DNA of 41,871 nt, taken from IMG/VR virus record IMGVR_UViG_3300012208_000007, positions 1 to 41,871 of that record. One strand, 5' to 3'. Both the position numbers and the translations under genes were made by a program. The DNA comes from a virus. Below are positions 31,583 to 38,402 of this stretch, in pieces. The notes below the pieces were generated by a model. The model searched no databases. It was not told the origin of the DNA and worked only from the letters and a program-made list of their open reading frames with translations. Every line of letters starts with the position of its first letter. The first letter of the stretch is position 1.

Positions 31583-32416
31583 ATGCAATACAGCGCCGCA
31601 GGCGTGATCCAGTATCTATCAATGCGGCTGGACTTCGTGCGCGACATCGACCACGAAGTTATCCGGCGGGTGGCGAACTATGTCGTCAAAGGCGATTGGA
31701 GCATGGCCGAAGCGGAAGAGTTTTTAAGGCAAGTCCAGGCGCAAGATGTGCGCTTGAAGAGCGGCAATCCGCCTAGAAACGCTGTTCCCTCTTTGAACCG
31801 CACGGCCACGCAAATGCTGCAGCAGCAGGAAGCGGCCAGAGAGCGAATGAAATATTGGGAGAGCTGTGAGGAGTTGCGGAGAGCGCGTTTGGCGGCGCTG
31901 GACACGTTCGGAATCCCGCCAGACAGAGTGCCAAAAGATTCGAATCGGGCCACAGCTGAAGCCTCACAACAGGAATCGACTGCAGAGCAAATGATGAAGC
32001 TCTGGAACGAGATAATGGAAGAAGATTTTCGTCCCTCGACAACGCCTCGCTCAGTCGAGCAAATGAGAGAATCTCACACTGCTCGAATGCAAGAAGTTGA
32101 AGACTTATATCGCCGATGGACGCTAGAGCCATTACCACCTATAAAAATTCCCTCTTCGTTCCGCACGGCGGAGCAGCAAGCCGAGATTCAGATCGCGGCC
32201 ATGCGCCTAGATGATGAGAATCGGTATCGGCTTGAATTGCTGAAAGACATGACAATACCAGCGCCTTCGCCTTCTTATACCGTGCCGAAAGAACTTGTCG
32301 ATGAATGGCGCGCCGGGCGCCGATTCAAGCTGGGTGTTGATGGTTGGCCAGTCCAAAAGGAGCCGGAACCGGAAATCTGTTTTCTTACCAGCAAGCGCAA
32401 AATTGTTTTGGAGTAG
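31583..32416 (+). CDS. Helical protein of unknown function
   Basis: 277 residues from the ATG at 31583 (a GTG at 31568 is also in frame). Long charged helices, Gln/Glu/Arg-rich (MLQQQEAARERMKYWESCEEL), a linker rich in Pro and Thr and a basic C-terminus. No family was recognised. Its TAG (32414-32416) is separated by two in-frame sense codons from the next gene's ATG, so readthrough would give a 388-residue fusion. Confidence 0.65.
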   Translation: MQYSAAGVIQYLSMRLDFVRDIDHEVIRRVANYVVKGDWSMAEAEEFLRQVQAQDVRLKSGNPPRNAVPSLNRTATQMLQQQEAARERMKYWESCEELRRARLAALDTFGIPPDRVPKDSNRATAEASQQESTAEQMMKLWNEIMEEDFRPSTTPRSVEQMRESHTARMQEVEDLYRRWTLEPLPPIKIPSSFRTAEQQAEIQIAAMRLDDENRYRLELLKDMTIPAPSPSYTVPKELVDEWRAGRRFKLGVDGWPVQKEPEPEICFLTSKRKIVLE

Positions 32417-32422
32417 AAAAGA

Positions 32423-32731
32423 ATGAGCAAATTAGTAGATACAGAGCTTGGTCAGTTTCGACTAGTAGAAGATGGACCGCGCAAGAGGTTCCTGTTTGAA
32501 TGTCCTGAATGCCATGAAATGCTGCCGATGGATGAAGAAACGCTGGCAGGTCAAAAAGATGTTCAACACGAATCGCGGATTCTCCCAGCGACGTTGTGTC
32601 GATTTACCGGAGTGAGGGAATTTGGGAAACATCTCATTACGACGATGCAGGCACAGATTGTGATGGGTTATAAGCCATATCATGACGAAGGGCAGGATCG
32701 ATGGCAGCCGAACGGGAATAATACGCCATGA
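32423..32731 (+). CDS. Small zinc-site protein
   Basis: 102 residues. FECPECHEML is a CxxC(H) knuckle; a later HES...LC may complete a site. The GGAG of the previous stop acts as ribosome site. Its stop overlaps the next ATG (ATGA). Confidence 0.6.
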   Translation: MSKLVDTELGQFRLVEDGPRKRFLFECPECHEMLPMDEETLAGQKDVQHESRILPATLCRFTGVREFGKHLITTMQAQIVMGYKPYHDEGQDRWQPNGNNTP

Positions 32732-33042
32732 GCACCGGACAAACAACAGCGCAAACCGTGCCGATAGGCCTGATGATCACGAGAACTGCCGTCCCTGGAA
32801 TGGCCCGGCGGCTCGCGGAAGATTTGTTCCACTGCACGCGCGGAGACATTTACAAGTATCTGCCAGACGATGCCGCCAAAGAAGATTTCGCGAGGGAAAT
32901 TGGGAACTGCCTGCACATCATTTTGAACCAGATGAATATCGACCAGCGCCGATGCAAGCATTGCGGCGGAACGCAGCAAGATCACGAATGGGTTAGCGGG
33001 TGGTGCCGTCACAGCGGACAGAGATTTGAGCCAAAGGAGTAA
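32728..33042 (+). CDS. Small zinc-site protein
   Basis: 104 residues with a helical middle (AEDLFHCTRGDIYKYL) and CKHCGG plus WCRH near the C-terminus, a zinc knuckle. Function unknown. Confidence 0.6.
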   Translation: MSTGQTTAQTVPIGLMITRTAVPGMARRLAEDLFHCTRGDIYKYLPDDAAKEDFAREIGNCLHIILNQMNIDQRRCKHCGGTQQDHEWVSGWCRHSGQRFEPKE

Positions 33043-33044
33043 TC

Positions 33045-33185
33045 ATGTGCTTCCCGATAAAAGATGCGATCGAAAAGGAATGGGAAGGACTTGACGGCGC
33101 GCGCCGACCCGGGCGCCCCGTGAACGCCGTGGAAATGAAACCTACGGCTGTCCATGGAAGCGGTGCCCGGGCGGAACGCATATAG
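33045..33185 (+). CDS. 46-residue protein ending in TAG
   Basis: MCFPIKDAIEKEWEGLDG... with AAGGAG 5 bases upstream of the ATG. Stops at TAG (33183-33185); the frame then stays open for 37 codons to TGA at 33297. Family unknown. Confidence 0.5.
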   Translation: MCFPIKDAIEKEWEGLDGARRPGRPVNAVEMKPTAVHGSGARAERI

Positions 33186-33303
33186 CCGCAACGATGCGTG
33201 ACCACTCTCCTCCTTAAAAAAAAGGGAGGAGCTTCTCAGGCTACGCATAGCATTACAACGCTTACGTTAGCGCCTGAAGGCCCGATCCAGGCCCACTGAA
33301 CAA

Positions 33304-33330
33304 TTGCTTGTTCGCCGCGGAGACTATAAC
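33304..33330 (+). promoter_or_regulatory. Promoter-like boxes before the 33374 gene
   Basis: TTGCTT (33304-33309), 15 bases, TATAAC (33325-33330). The -10 is good; spacing is short. Expected start is near 33337. Confidence 0.4.
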
Positions 33331-33373
33331 AATGCAAAATAAAAAGCAAGCGGCTAAGTTCCTATAGTCCAAA

Positions 33374-33598
33374 ATGTGGGAAATGAGCGATACTCCCGCA
33401 GCAAAGAAAAAAGATTCATGGTTCGGCCGGGTTGTCTGCTTCTTGCATCTATGCACGCTCGACGAGATCGCTTATAGCTGGGATCCGTTCATCCGGTACA
33501 AGCAGCGGAAGTTCGGGATTTGCTCACGGTGCCGGCGTAGAAAGCGCCTGGCGGCACCGTGGTTCTGCCCGTACTGCCACGCTTTCCACTGGGAATAA
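33374..33598 (+). CDS. Small C-terminal zinc-ribbon protein
   Basis: 74 residues; CSRCRRRK and CPYCHAFHW form the ribbon. The frame is open upstream to an ATG at 33332 interrupted by a single TAG at 33365, but the predicted transcript starts after that ATG, so the shorter form is called. An ATG at 33383 (MSDTPAAKKK) is another possible start. Confidence 0.6.
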   Translation: MWEMSDTPAAKKKDSWFGRVVCFLHLCTLDEIAYSWDPFIRYKQRKFGICSRCRRRKRLAAPWFCPYCHAFHWE

Positions 33599-33604
33599 TT
33601 CGGC

Positions 33605-33634
33605 TTGACAGCGCAGACGGGAATCTGGCAAAGT
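33605..33634 (+). promoter_or_regulatory. Promoter-like boxes before the PTH2-like gene
   Basis: TTGACA (33605-33610), 18 bases, CAAAGT (33629-33634) preceded by TGG, an extended -10. Start would fall about three bases before the ATG at 33644, giving a nearly leaderless message. Confidence 0.45.
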
Positions 33635-33643
33635 CTTCTCGTT

Positions 33644-34165
33644 ATGACCTAGATCGAATCTTACGTTTACGTTTTTGTCCGCACCAACCTTCCGACCGAA
33701 CATCAGTTTGTGCAAGCCCTTCATTCCGTCTATCATCTGGCACAACTCCGCCGCGAAGAAGGCACGCCCAACATCGTCCTGATTGGGTTGCCGGATGCGG
33801 CGACGCTCCGGCGCGCGGAACGGAAGCTCATTGCCGCGAAAATCCCGCATTTTGTTTGGGAAGAGCCGGACTTTAATTTTGGATTGACCGCCATTGCTAC
33901 GGCGCCGGTACGCGGCGACCAGCGGAAAGCACTGGCCAATTACCGAGTTTACAACCATGCGTCGGTAGCTCAGATAGGCCGTATAGAGCAGTCGGTTCTA
34001 ACCGGAAGGCCGCAGGTGCAAAACCTGCCCGACGCTCCAGATTTCAACACACCTGTCGTACAAGTGGCTAGTACACTGGACTCTAAATCCGGAAATGATC
34101 GTTCGACGCGATCCAGGTGTGCCAAGTTCGATGGGGCAGGTTCGGAGGCATCCGAGCGGGTTTGA
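33644..34165 (+). CDS. Peptidyl-tRNA hydrolase 2-like protein with in-frame amber at codon 3
   Basis: The reading frame starts ATG ACC TAG ATC GAA TCT, then YVYVFVRTNLPTEHQFVQALHSV, IVLIGLPDAATLRRAERKL and HFVWEEPDFNFGLTAIATAPV. This order (VRxDL, QAxHA, strand, helix, EPDxxxxxTAIA) is that of PTH2-like phage proteins, which release peptides from drop-off peptidyl-tRNA. No ATG, GTG or TTG lies between the TAG (33650-33652) and 33710, which would remove the first strand. The domain should end near 33955, but the frame runs on without stop through two tRNA genes to 34165. Only readthrough or an ATC start would yield the full domain. Confidence 0.5.
33959..34039 (+). tRNA. tRNA with CTA anticodon (amber), atypical
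   Basis: Seven-base acceptor GCGTCGG/CCGACGC pairs perfectly; discriminator T and encoded CCA follow. D stem GCTC/GAGC encloses a long 14-base loop. The anticodon arm has a CGG/CCG core and a six-base loop TTCTAA, placing CTA after U33. The T stem GCAGG/CCTGC is perfect, but its loop reads TGCAAAA. The long D loop and short anticodon loop make it a divergent or decaying tRNA. Confidence 0.6.
34049..34124 (+). tRNA. tRNA with CTA anticodon (amber suppressor), class I
   Basis: Acceptor ACACCTG/CAGGTGT, discriminator G, encoded CCA. D stem GTAC/GTAC with a 9-base loop containing GG. Anticodon stem CTGGA/TCCGG with one wobble, loop CTCTAAA: U33, anticodon CTA, A37. T stem GATCG/CGATC with loop TTCGACG. 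Every arm is canonical, so this is a convincing UAG-reading tRNA. The charged amino acid cannot be read from the sequence. Confidence 0.85.
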
Positions 34166-34184
34166 GTACCAACTGCCCCCGCCA
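34133..34184 (+). other. tRNA-like remnant without anticodon arm
   Basis: GGGGCAG pairs with CTGCCCC across 52 bases. Inside are a D-arm-like TCGG/CCGA hairpin with AGGCAT loop and a GGTTTGAGTACC segment. A CGCCA tail follows. Too short for a tRNA; probably a deleted fourth tRNA or a processing hairpin between two tRNA genes. Confidence 0.3.
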
Positions 34185-34190
34185 AAAGTT

Positions 34191-34290
34191 CCGGGCGTAG
34201 CTCAAGGGTAGAGCAATCGGTCCCTAAAACCGACAGAGCAATCGATTACTAATCGATTGGTTGCGGGTTCAAGTCCCGTCGCCCGGTCCA
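34191..34290 (+). tRNA. tRNA with CTA anticodon (amber suppressor), class II
   Basis: Acceptor CCGGGCG/CGCCCGG, discriminator T, encoded CCA. D stem GCTC/GAGC with loop AAGGGTA. Anticodon stem TCGGT/ACCGA with loop CCCTAAA, so anticodon CTA with C at 33 instead of U. A long variable arm has a 9-base stem CAATCGATT/AATCGATTG. T stem GCGGG/CCCGT with loop TTCAAGT. The long arm places it with Ser/Leu/Tyr-type tRNAs. Confidence 0.8.
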
Positions 34291-34345
34291 AGGAATTTGC
34301 GAGTCATCCTGGTCATTATTGAAACGGCGTGATACTTAATTAGGG

Positions 34346-34543
34346 ATGAGTCTTACCGCCGAAGAGCGCGAGAAGTTTGCGGCTTATCTCGAGCAGAACG
34401 CCAGAGACACCGAGAAGCTGGTGCAGCAACTGCTAAATCTTCCGGCGGGCCGGCAACTTGCTGCACGATTCGAAAAGGAAGCGGAAGCTTCCCGGATCAT
34501 TGCGGAGAAATTGCGGAACATGCAAACACAGGAATTAAAATAA
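34346..34543 (+). CDS. Small helical protein
   Basis: 65 residues, MSLTAEEREKFAAYLEQNARD..., an amphipathic charged helix of a kind frequent in phage operons. It is the first gene after the tRNA cluster. Function unknown. Confidence 0.6.
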   Translation: MSLTAEEREKFAAYLEQNARDTEKLVQQLLNLPAGRQLAARFEKEAEASRIIAEKLRNMQTQELK

Positions 34544-34637
34544 GTTTGGCGGCGAGAGGAAAATCATGCACCAATGTCGATTGCCAATCGCATTCTCCTC
34601 TGGATCGTTGGCCGTGGCGACCGGCACCGCCAAACTT
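34542..34637 (+). repeat. 11-base inverted repeat with 74-base loop
   Basis: AAGTTTGGCGG (34542-34552) and CCGCCAAACTT (34627-34637), followed by TTTA. It lies at the end of the 34346 gene and encloses most of a 40-codon frame. Could be a weak terminator or an element boundary. Confidence 0.4.
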
Positions 34638-34688
34638 TTAATCAAGGGTACTCGCTTGCTGTGGGACGCCCCCAAGCTTTCCCCTTGA
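34566..34688 (+). CDS. Possible 40-residue protein
   Basis: From the ATG at 34566 after GAGAGG; FSSGSLAVATGTAKLLIKG is moderately hydrophobic. It lies mostly inside the inverted repeat 34542-34637, which weakens the case. No homologue was recognised. Confidence 0.35.
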   Translation: MHQCRLPIAFSSGSLAVATGTAKLLIKGTRLLWDAPKLSP

Positions 34689-34724
34689 TTTTTCTCCGCT
34701 CGGCCCTGCTTACGGAGAATTCCT

Positions 34725-35060
34725 CTATCCGACCGGAACACCAAGTCCGAAGGAGATCTGCGCCGCCGGTCCGCTAACGATGTCGATCGATACTGCGCCG
34801 GTTGGACCAGGTGTTCCATCAGCATTCGTCACCGCGGCATTGATCTGTACCGTCCCAAGCTTTGCTCCACCGGCAATGATGCCGCTGGCTACCGTCCCGC
34901 TGGCAGGAGGTGAATCCGGAATTACCGTGGCACTCTCCGGATCACTTGAACTGACAAGAATCGTACCGCCTGGCGCTAGTTGCGCCGGATTGCCGTCCGC
35001 ATCCACGGCTGTCAACTGGTAAGGCACTTTCTGAACGTCGGCCAATTGGAAATTTGACAT
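34725..35060 (-). CDS. Ig-like domain virion/decoration protein
   Basis: 111 residues, MSNFQLADVQKVPYQLTAVDADGNPAQLAPGGTI... repeated beta strands with GTVQINAAVTNADG and AVSIDIVSGPA, the pattern of a bacterial Ig-like/Big domain of phage capsids. Likely decorates the head (inference). It ends in TAG and lies downstream of three minus genes. Confidence 0.68.
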   Translation of the reverse strand: MSNFQLADVQKVPYQLTAVDADGNPAQLAPGGTILVSSSDPESATVIPDSPPASGTVASGIIAGGAKLGTVQINAAVTNADGTPGPTGAVSIDIVSGPAAQISFGLGVPVG

Positions 35061-35088
35061 TTTTTGAATTTCTCCTTTTTTATTTAAC

Positions 35089-35280
35089 TTACTTTGGTAG
35101 TCCCAAAGAAAATTTCAATGCCACTGCTGGGCTTTGTAAAGCATCCAGGATTTTTTGTTGCAAGACCAGGGACTCTTTTTGCAGGTGAAGCGATAGTGCC
35201 AACTGGTTCCTGAGCAAAGTGAGATTATTCTCGATCTCCGTCAACAACCGCCTATCTTCTTTTCCGTAATAGCCGATCAT
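35089..35280 (-). CDS. Small coiled-coil protein
   Basis: 63 residues; LTEIENNLTLLRNQLALSLHLQKESLVLQQKIL has leucine/isoleucine heptads. Its ATG overlaps the upstream stop (ATGA). Function unknown, perhaps a structural partner of the Ig-like protein. Confidence 0.6.
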   Translation of the reverse strand: MIGYYGKEDRRLLTEIENNLTLLRNQLALSLHLQKESLVLQQKILDALQSPAVALKFSLGLPK

Positions 35281-35555
35281 TCTGCCTCATCGAGCCGGAT
35301 GGCGCGCCTGCTATCGAGTGGGAAATGGTCTATGGGGATTTCCGGGTCGGGAGTCGCGGCCAAGTCCGCGCGGAGCCCGCGGAATTTCAATTCGGCGAGC
35401 ACGCTGTCTCTCAGCCAGCGCCATTGTGGTTGTGACATGACAGGGCTAAAAATCGTTAGCCAGGATAAATAACTATCAGGGAGCAGACGTATCCTGGTGC
35501 CTTTATGCTTTCCGAAGGGGATCACTGCCCTGCCGTGCCTGCCGTGGCGTGCCAT
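35277..35555 (-). CDS. DUF3820-like protein
   Basis: 92 residues. IPFGKHKGTRIRLLPDSYLSWL is the DUF3820 signature (PFGKxKG...LPxxYLxW). Family role is unclear; it recurs in phages and near exonuclease genes. The rest is charged helix. Confidence 0.7.
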   Translation of the reverse strand: MARHGRHGRAVIPFGKHKGTRIRLLPDSYLSWLTIFSPVMSQPQWRWLRDSVLAELKFRGLRADLAATPDPEIPIDHFPLDSRRAIRLDEAE

Positions 35556-35560
35556 GACGG

Positions 35561-35746
35561 CTATTCTGGCACGAGAGTTACAATTTGGACATCATTTTCA
35601 ACGCGGACTGTTTCCACTTTCCACCAGACGGATTTTTCACAAATGGGATCGCCGACGGCGTAAAGCCGGCTGTACATCATGGGCTCTTCCCAGAGCACGT
35701 CGCCGTCATGGATGTAGCGAATGGTATTGATAATATCGTCGGGCAT
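35561..35746 (-). CDS. Small protein of unknown function
   Basis: 61 residues from the ATG at 35746 with AGGAG upstream; MPDDIINTIRYIHDGDVLWEE. A longer frame to 35836 lacks a ribosome site. It opens the four-gene minus insert and ends in TAG. Confidence 0.55.
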   Translation of the reverse strand: MPDDIINTIRYIHDGDVLWEEPMMYSRLYAVGDPICEKSVWWKVETVRVENDVQIVTLVPE

Positions 35747-35942
35747 TGGAGAGTTCTCCTGGGCGCAGTCTAACATATTTAGGGTATAAGAAAAGTCTTG
35801 CAATCCGCCGGAGGCTAACTTAGACTCTATGCCCACGTGCCCGGCTTGCTGCGACTCGGGGAAATAAACCCTTTAGATCCTCGTGCCGCGCGGGAACAAA
35901 AGTCGGGCACGAACATGGCTAGGGCTAGGAGCCTCCGAACAA

Positions 35943-36404
35943 ATGATAACCTCTGATCGTTCTGTTTGGGCGCGATGGGTGAAATGGTCGATTGGCATAG
36001 GCGCGTTTCTGGTACTCGTCTTGCTGTTCTATCTTTCGTTTTTGAATCATGTCGCCATCAATGAAATCGGCGTGGCTTACAATTCTATCGGCGGGAAAGT
36101 GTGGGTGCAGGATCATCCTGGTTGGTATATCACTTCGCCAACTGTGCAAGTTGCGGTGATCCCCACAATCCCTTTGCGAGTCACGATACCTTCCGAAGCC
36201 AAAGTGATCAACACGAAAATCGTGCGGTTCAATCCGAAAGGCGTCGATGAATTCATCCGACTCCAAGGCTTCAGCTATTTCAGCGATCAAGGAATCGAGA
36301 ATATCCTAATGGGCTATGCGTTTTCCGGACAGAAGTATCCTTTTCTGGATGTGCTGCAGGAAAGCGGCGGCGAGAATGCCACCTCCGCGCCGCTCCGGCA
36401 ATGA
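35943..36404 (+). CDS. Membrane protein, SPFH-like in appearance
   Basis: 153 residues from the ATG at 35943 (a GTG at 35883 would add 20). One N-terminal span (IGIGAFLVLVLLFYLSFL), then IGVAYNSIGGKVWVQDHPGWYITSPTVQVAVIPTIPLRV, which recalls the beginning of the SPFH/prohibitin domain. Its end overlaps the next ATG. Truncated relative to SPFH proteins, so function is uncertain. Confidence 0.55.
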   Translation: MITSDRSVWARWVKWSIGIGAFLVLVLLFYLSFLNHVAINEIGVAYNSIGGKVWVQDHPGWYITSPTVQVAVIPTIPLRVTIPSEAKVINTKIVRFNPKGVDEFIRLQGFSYFSDQGIENILMGYAFSGQKYPFLDVLQESGGENATSAPLRQ

Positions 36405-36670
36405 AATGGCGCATCGCGATGACGCTACTCTTGACGCTGATTATGGTCCGGCTGCTTTATGGCTGGAGGAAACTCACATTCCTCATATGGACAGTGGCGG
36501 CGATCATCAACCATGCGCATCCGCTTCTGACCGTATCCGTGATCGAAGGGATAGTGATTCTTGGTATCGTCAAGGCCTCATGGTTGGCGGCAGAAACGAT
36601 TCTTGATTCTTGGATGGAGCTAAAATGGAAGTGCGTATCTCGCTATCGGAAGAGCAATTTAAGAAACTAG
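36401..36670 (+). CDS. Small membrane protein
   Basis: 89 residues with two to three hydrophobic segments (AMTLLLTLIMVRLLYGW, FLIWTVAAIINH, VIEGIVILGIV) and a basic C-terminus. It overlaps the following gene by 46 bases and ends in TAG. Function unknown, holin-like size. Confidence 0.55.
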   Translation: MKWRIAMTLLLTLIMVRLLYGWRKLTFLIWTVAAIINHAHPLLTVSVIEGIVILGIVKASWLAAETILDSWMELKWKCVSRYRKSNLRN

Positions 36671-36834
36671 TTGCCGGTGAAATCGTGGATACCGAGCTGC
36701 CCAATCCAGAAACTTATGGGCTTATCGTAGCCAAAGTAGCGCTTCAGGATATTGGTTTCAAAGTCATGCTTCGCGCTATCTACGATGCTATGGCCGCAGA
36801 GGCTAAAAAGAACCGGGAAGCAGCAGCCCCATGA
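36625..36834 (+). CDS. Small protein of unknown function
   Basis: 69 residues from the ATG at 36625 after GGAG; MEVRISLSEEQFKKLVAGEIV reads like small phage proteins with a conserved acidic helix. Its stop overlaps the next ATG. Confidence 0.6.
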   Translation: MEVRISLSEEQFKKLVAGEIVDTELPNPETYGLIVAKVALQDIGFKVMLRAIYDAMAAEAKKNREAAAP

Positions 36835-37025
36835 GACGCCGCTGGCTTACCGCCGACGAGCATTCGCGGATCAAGGCGCTGCGCGAGAAGGGATTGACCT
36901 ACCAACAGATTGCGTCGCGCTTCGGGATTCCGGTGCCAACGGTCGAGACGATCATAAGTGGCCGGTCGAAGCCACATGTGTATTCTAAGCTGAAACCGAG
37001 CGATACCCGGAGTGCTCGCCGATGA
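36831..37025 (+). CDS. Helix-turn-helix DNA-binding protein
   Basis: 64 residues. DEHSRIKALREKGLTYQQIASRFGIPVPTVETIISG is a resolvase/Hin-type helix-turn-helix with recognition helix TVETIISG. Likely a small regulator of the operon. Overlaps both neighbours (ATGA). Confidence 0.72.
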   Translation: MRRRWLTADEHSRIKALREKGLTYQQIASRFGIPVPTVETIISGRSKPHVYSKLKPSDTRSARR

Positions 37026-37351
37026 GCGATGATCTAGCGAAAGTTCTCCTGGCAATGTATGAAAAAATCCTGTTCCCAATCATCACGGTTTTGCCGGTCA
37101 TGGTGATTCAAGGCTGGGTGCTGGCCATTTTGTGGGGTTGGTTCATCGTGCCGATTTTTAATGTTCCGTCAATTGGCACGGCCCAGGCGGTTGGGTTTCT
37201 TTTCGTCACCCGGATTGTTTCACCGGGGCCGGCCAAAGAGAAAACAGAGAATATTGCCAAGACGATTATGATCGCCGCAGTGTTCCCGCTGTTTAGTCTG
37301 TTCTTCGCTTATTTGGTACACGCCTGGATTAGCGTTTCGGTGCGCCCATGA
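37022..37351 (+). CDS. Small membrane protein
   Basis: 109 residues with about three membrane spans (FPIITVLPVMVIQGWVLAILWGWFIVPIF, AVGFLFVTRIV, MIAAVFPLFSLFFAYLVHAW). Holin-like in layout, but there is no direct evidence. Overlaps both neighbours. Confidence 0.6.
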   Translation: MSDDLAKVLLAMYEKILFPIITVLPVMVIQGWVLAILWGWFIVPIFNVPSIGTAQAVGFLFVTRIVSPGPAKEKTENIAKTIMIAAVFPLFSLFFAYLVHAWISVSVRP

Positions 37352-37638
37352 AAACGTATTTCCGCAGATTGAATCCTATGTTCCATATCGACGATGAGGG
37401 TTATTTGGTAAAAACTAGCAATGGCGAGCGCGTGCCGGATGATGAGCCGCTGTTCATTCTTCGTGGCCGCGATGCCTTGGCGGCGGATACGCTTTACCAT
37501 TACGGCAGATTAATGATTGATGCGCGCTGTGATGACCTTCGCATCTACGAAGTTGGCCTTGTGACAGGTTCTTTTTATAAGTTCCGCGCCGAACATCCCG
37601 GGCGCATGAAGCAGCCAGGGAGCACCAAGGGCAAATGA
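37348..37638 (+). CDS. Phage protein of unknown function
   Basis: 96 residues; DDEPLFILRGRDALAADTLYHYGRL and EHPGRMKQPGSTKGK recall a widely distributed phage family with DEPxFxLRGRD. Function unknown. Overlaps both neighbours. Confidence 0.62.
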   Translation: MKTYFRRLNPMFHIDDEGYLVKTSNGERVPDDEPLFILRGRDALAADTLYHYGRLMIDARCDDLRIYEVGLVTGSFYKFRAEHPGRMKQPGSTKGK

Positions 37639-37916
37639 TCGTCAAAGTCAAGATCGCGCCGTTTGAGAAATGGTGTGAGCCGATGCGGCAGGCCATGGCT
37701 CACATGCCACCGGACTCCTTCACGCTTCCTATCGGCCTGGAAATTGGAATCGAAACCTCCTCGATGAGGACCGCGCGAACGGTTATCCCTTGCGGTGGAA
37801 AAGAATGGCGCGTTGTGGAATTGCCGGCCAATATCACACCGTTCGATGCGGAAACCGGCGAAGTGAAGAACCGTGGCCGCGGCTGGATTTGCGAGCATGT
37901 TCTCGAAATGGATTGA
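37635..37916 (+). CDS. Phage protein of unknown function
   Basis: 93 residues, beta-rich (SFTLPIGLEIGIETSSM, VELPANITPFDAETGEV). No family was recognised. ATGA overlap with the previous gene supports translation. Confidence 0.58.
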   Translation: MIVKVKIAPFEKWCEPMRQAMAHMPPDSFTLPIGLEIGIETSSMRTARTVIPCGGKEWRVVELPANITPFDAETGEVKNRGRGWICEHVLEMD

Positions 37917-37923
37917 ACTGAAA

Positions 37924-38238
37924 ATGAACCAGCAACTCGAAGCCGTCAAAGCTTCCGTCGAGCAAGTGCGCCAATTAACCTTGCAGAGCTGGCCTTCGAC
38001 TCACTCCAATCCGCCGGATGTCGAGAATTGGCGGACCACGATTGCCTGTCTGATCAAAAATTGCGATGAACTAGAAAGAGCCCTGCCCCGGCAGCGTTGG
38101 ATCGATGAGAATTTCGCTTCCTATGTCCTAGATCAATGCGAACGGGCGAAGATATCAGTGCGAGCCGGCCATGGGATGCATTGGATGGCCCTGATGGATC
38201 ACTTAATCGTTGCTTGCCGCGATGTGCTCGACCGATGA
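37924..38238 (+). CDS. Helical protein of unknown function
   Basis: 104 residues from the ATG at 37924. QLEAVKASVEQVRQL coiled helix, then a Cys/Trp-bearing helical domain. An earlier start at 37897 would overlap the previous gene. Its stop overlaps the next ATG. Confidence 0.58.
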   Translation: MNQQLEAVKASVEQVRQLTLQSWPSTHSNPPDVENWRTTIACLIKNCDELERALPRQRWIDENFASYVLDQCERAKISVRAGHGMHWMALMDHLIVACRDVLDR

Positions 38239-38402
38239 GCTGTCCGCATTGCAAAACGCTGCTTGGCTCGCAGCGGCCGGAAATTGAGGTTGGAGCAAGA
38301 GCTTTCTGTCCGGTATGCGACGGGAATCTGATATGGAATGGCGAGAAATGGATTGCTGGCACGCATGATAAAAATTGGGAGCGTAGGGAATTGAGACCAT
38401 GA
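38235..38402 (+). CDS. Small zinc-ribbon protein
   Basis: 55 residues. MSCPHCKTLLG and FCPVCDGNLIW form a complete four-cysteine ribbon of the kind used in transcription or RNA proteins. ATGA overlaps at both ends. Confidence 0.68.
   Translation: MSCPHCKTLLGSQRPEIEVGARAFCPVCDGNLIWNGEKWIAGTHDKNWERRELRP

Noticed and set aside
33332-33373. Second amber-interrupted gene start before the 33374 zinc protein
   Set aside because: The TATAAC box predicts transcription starting after the ATG at 33332, and the interrupted codons show no conserved sequence.
33644-33712. Wholesale reassignment of TAG to an amino acid in this phage
   Set aside because: Many genes, including the portal and head protein, end in TAG at the right place, and long genes have no internal TAG. 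Conditional readthrough fits better.
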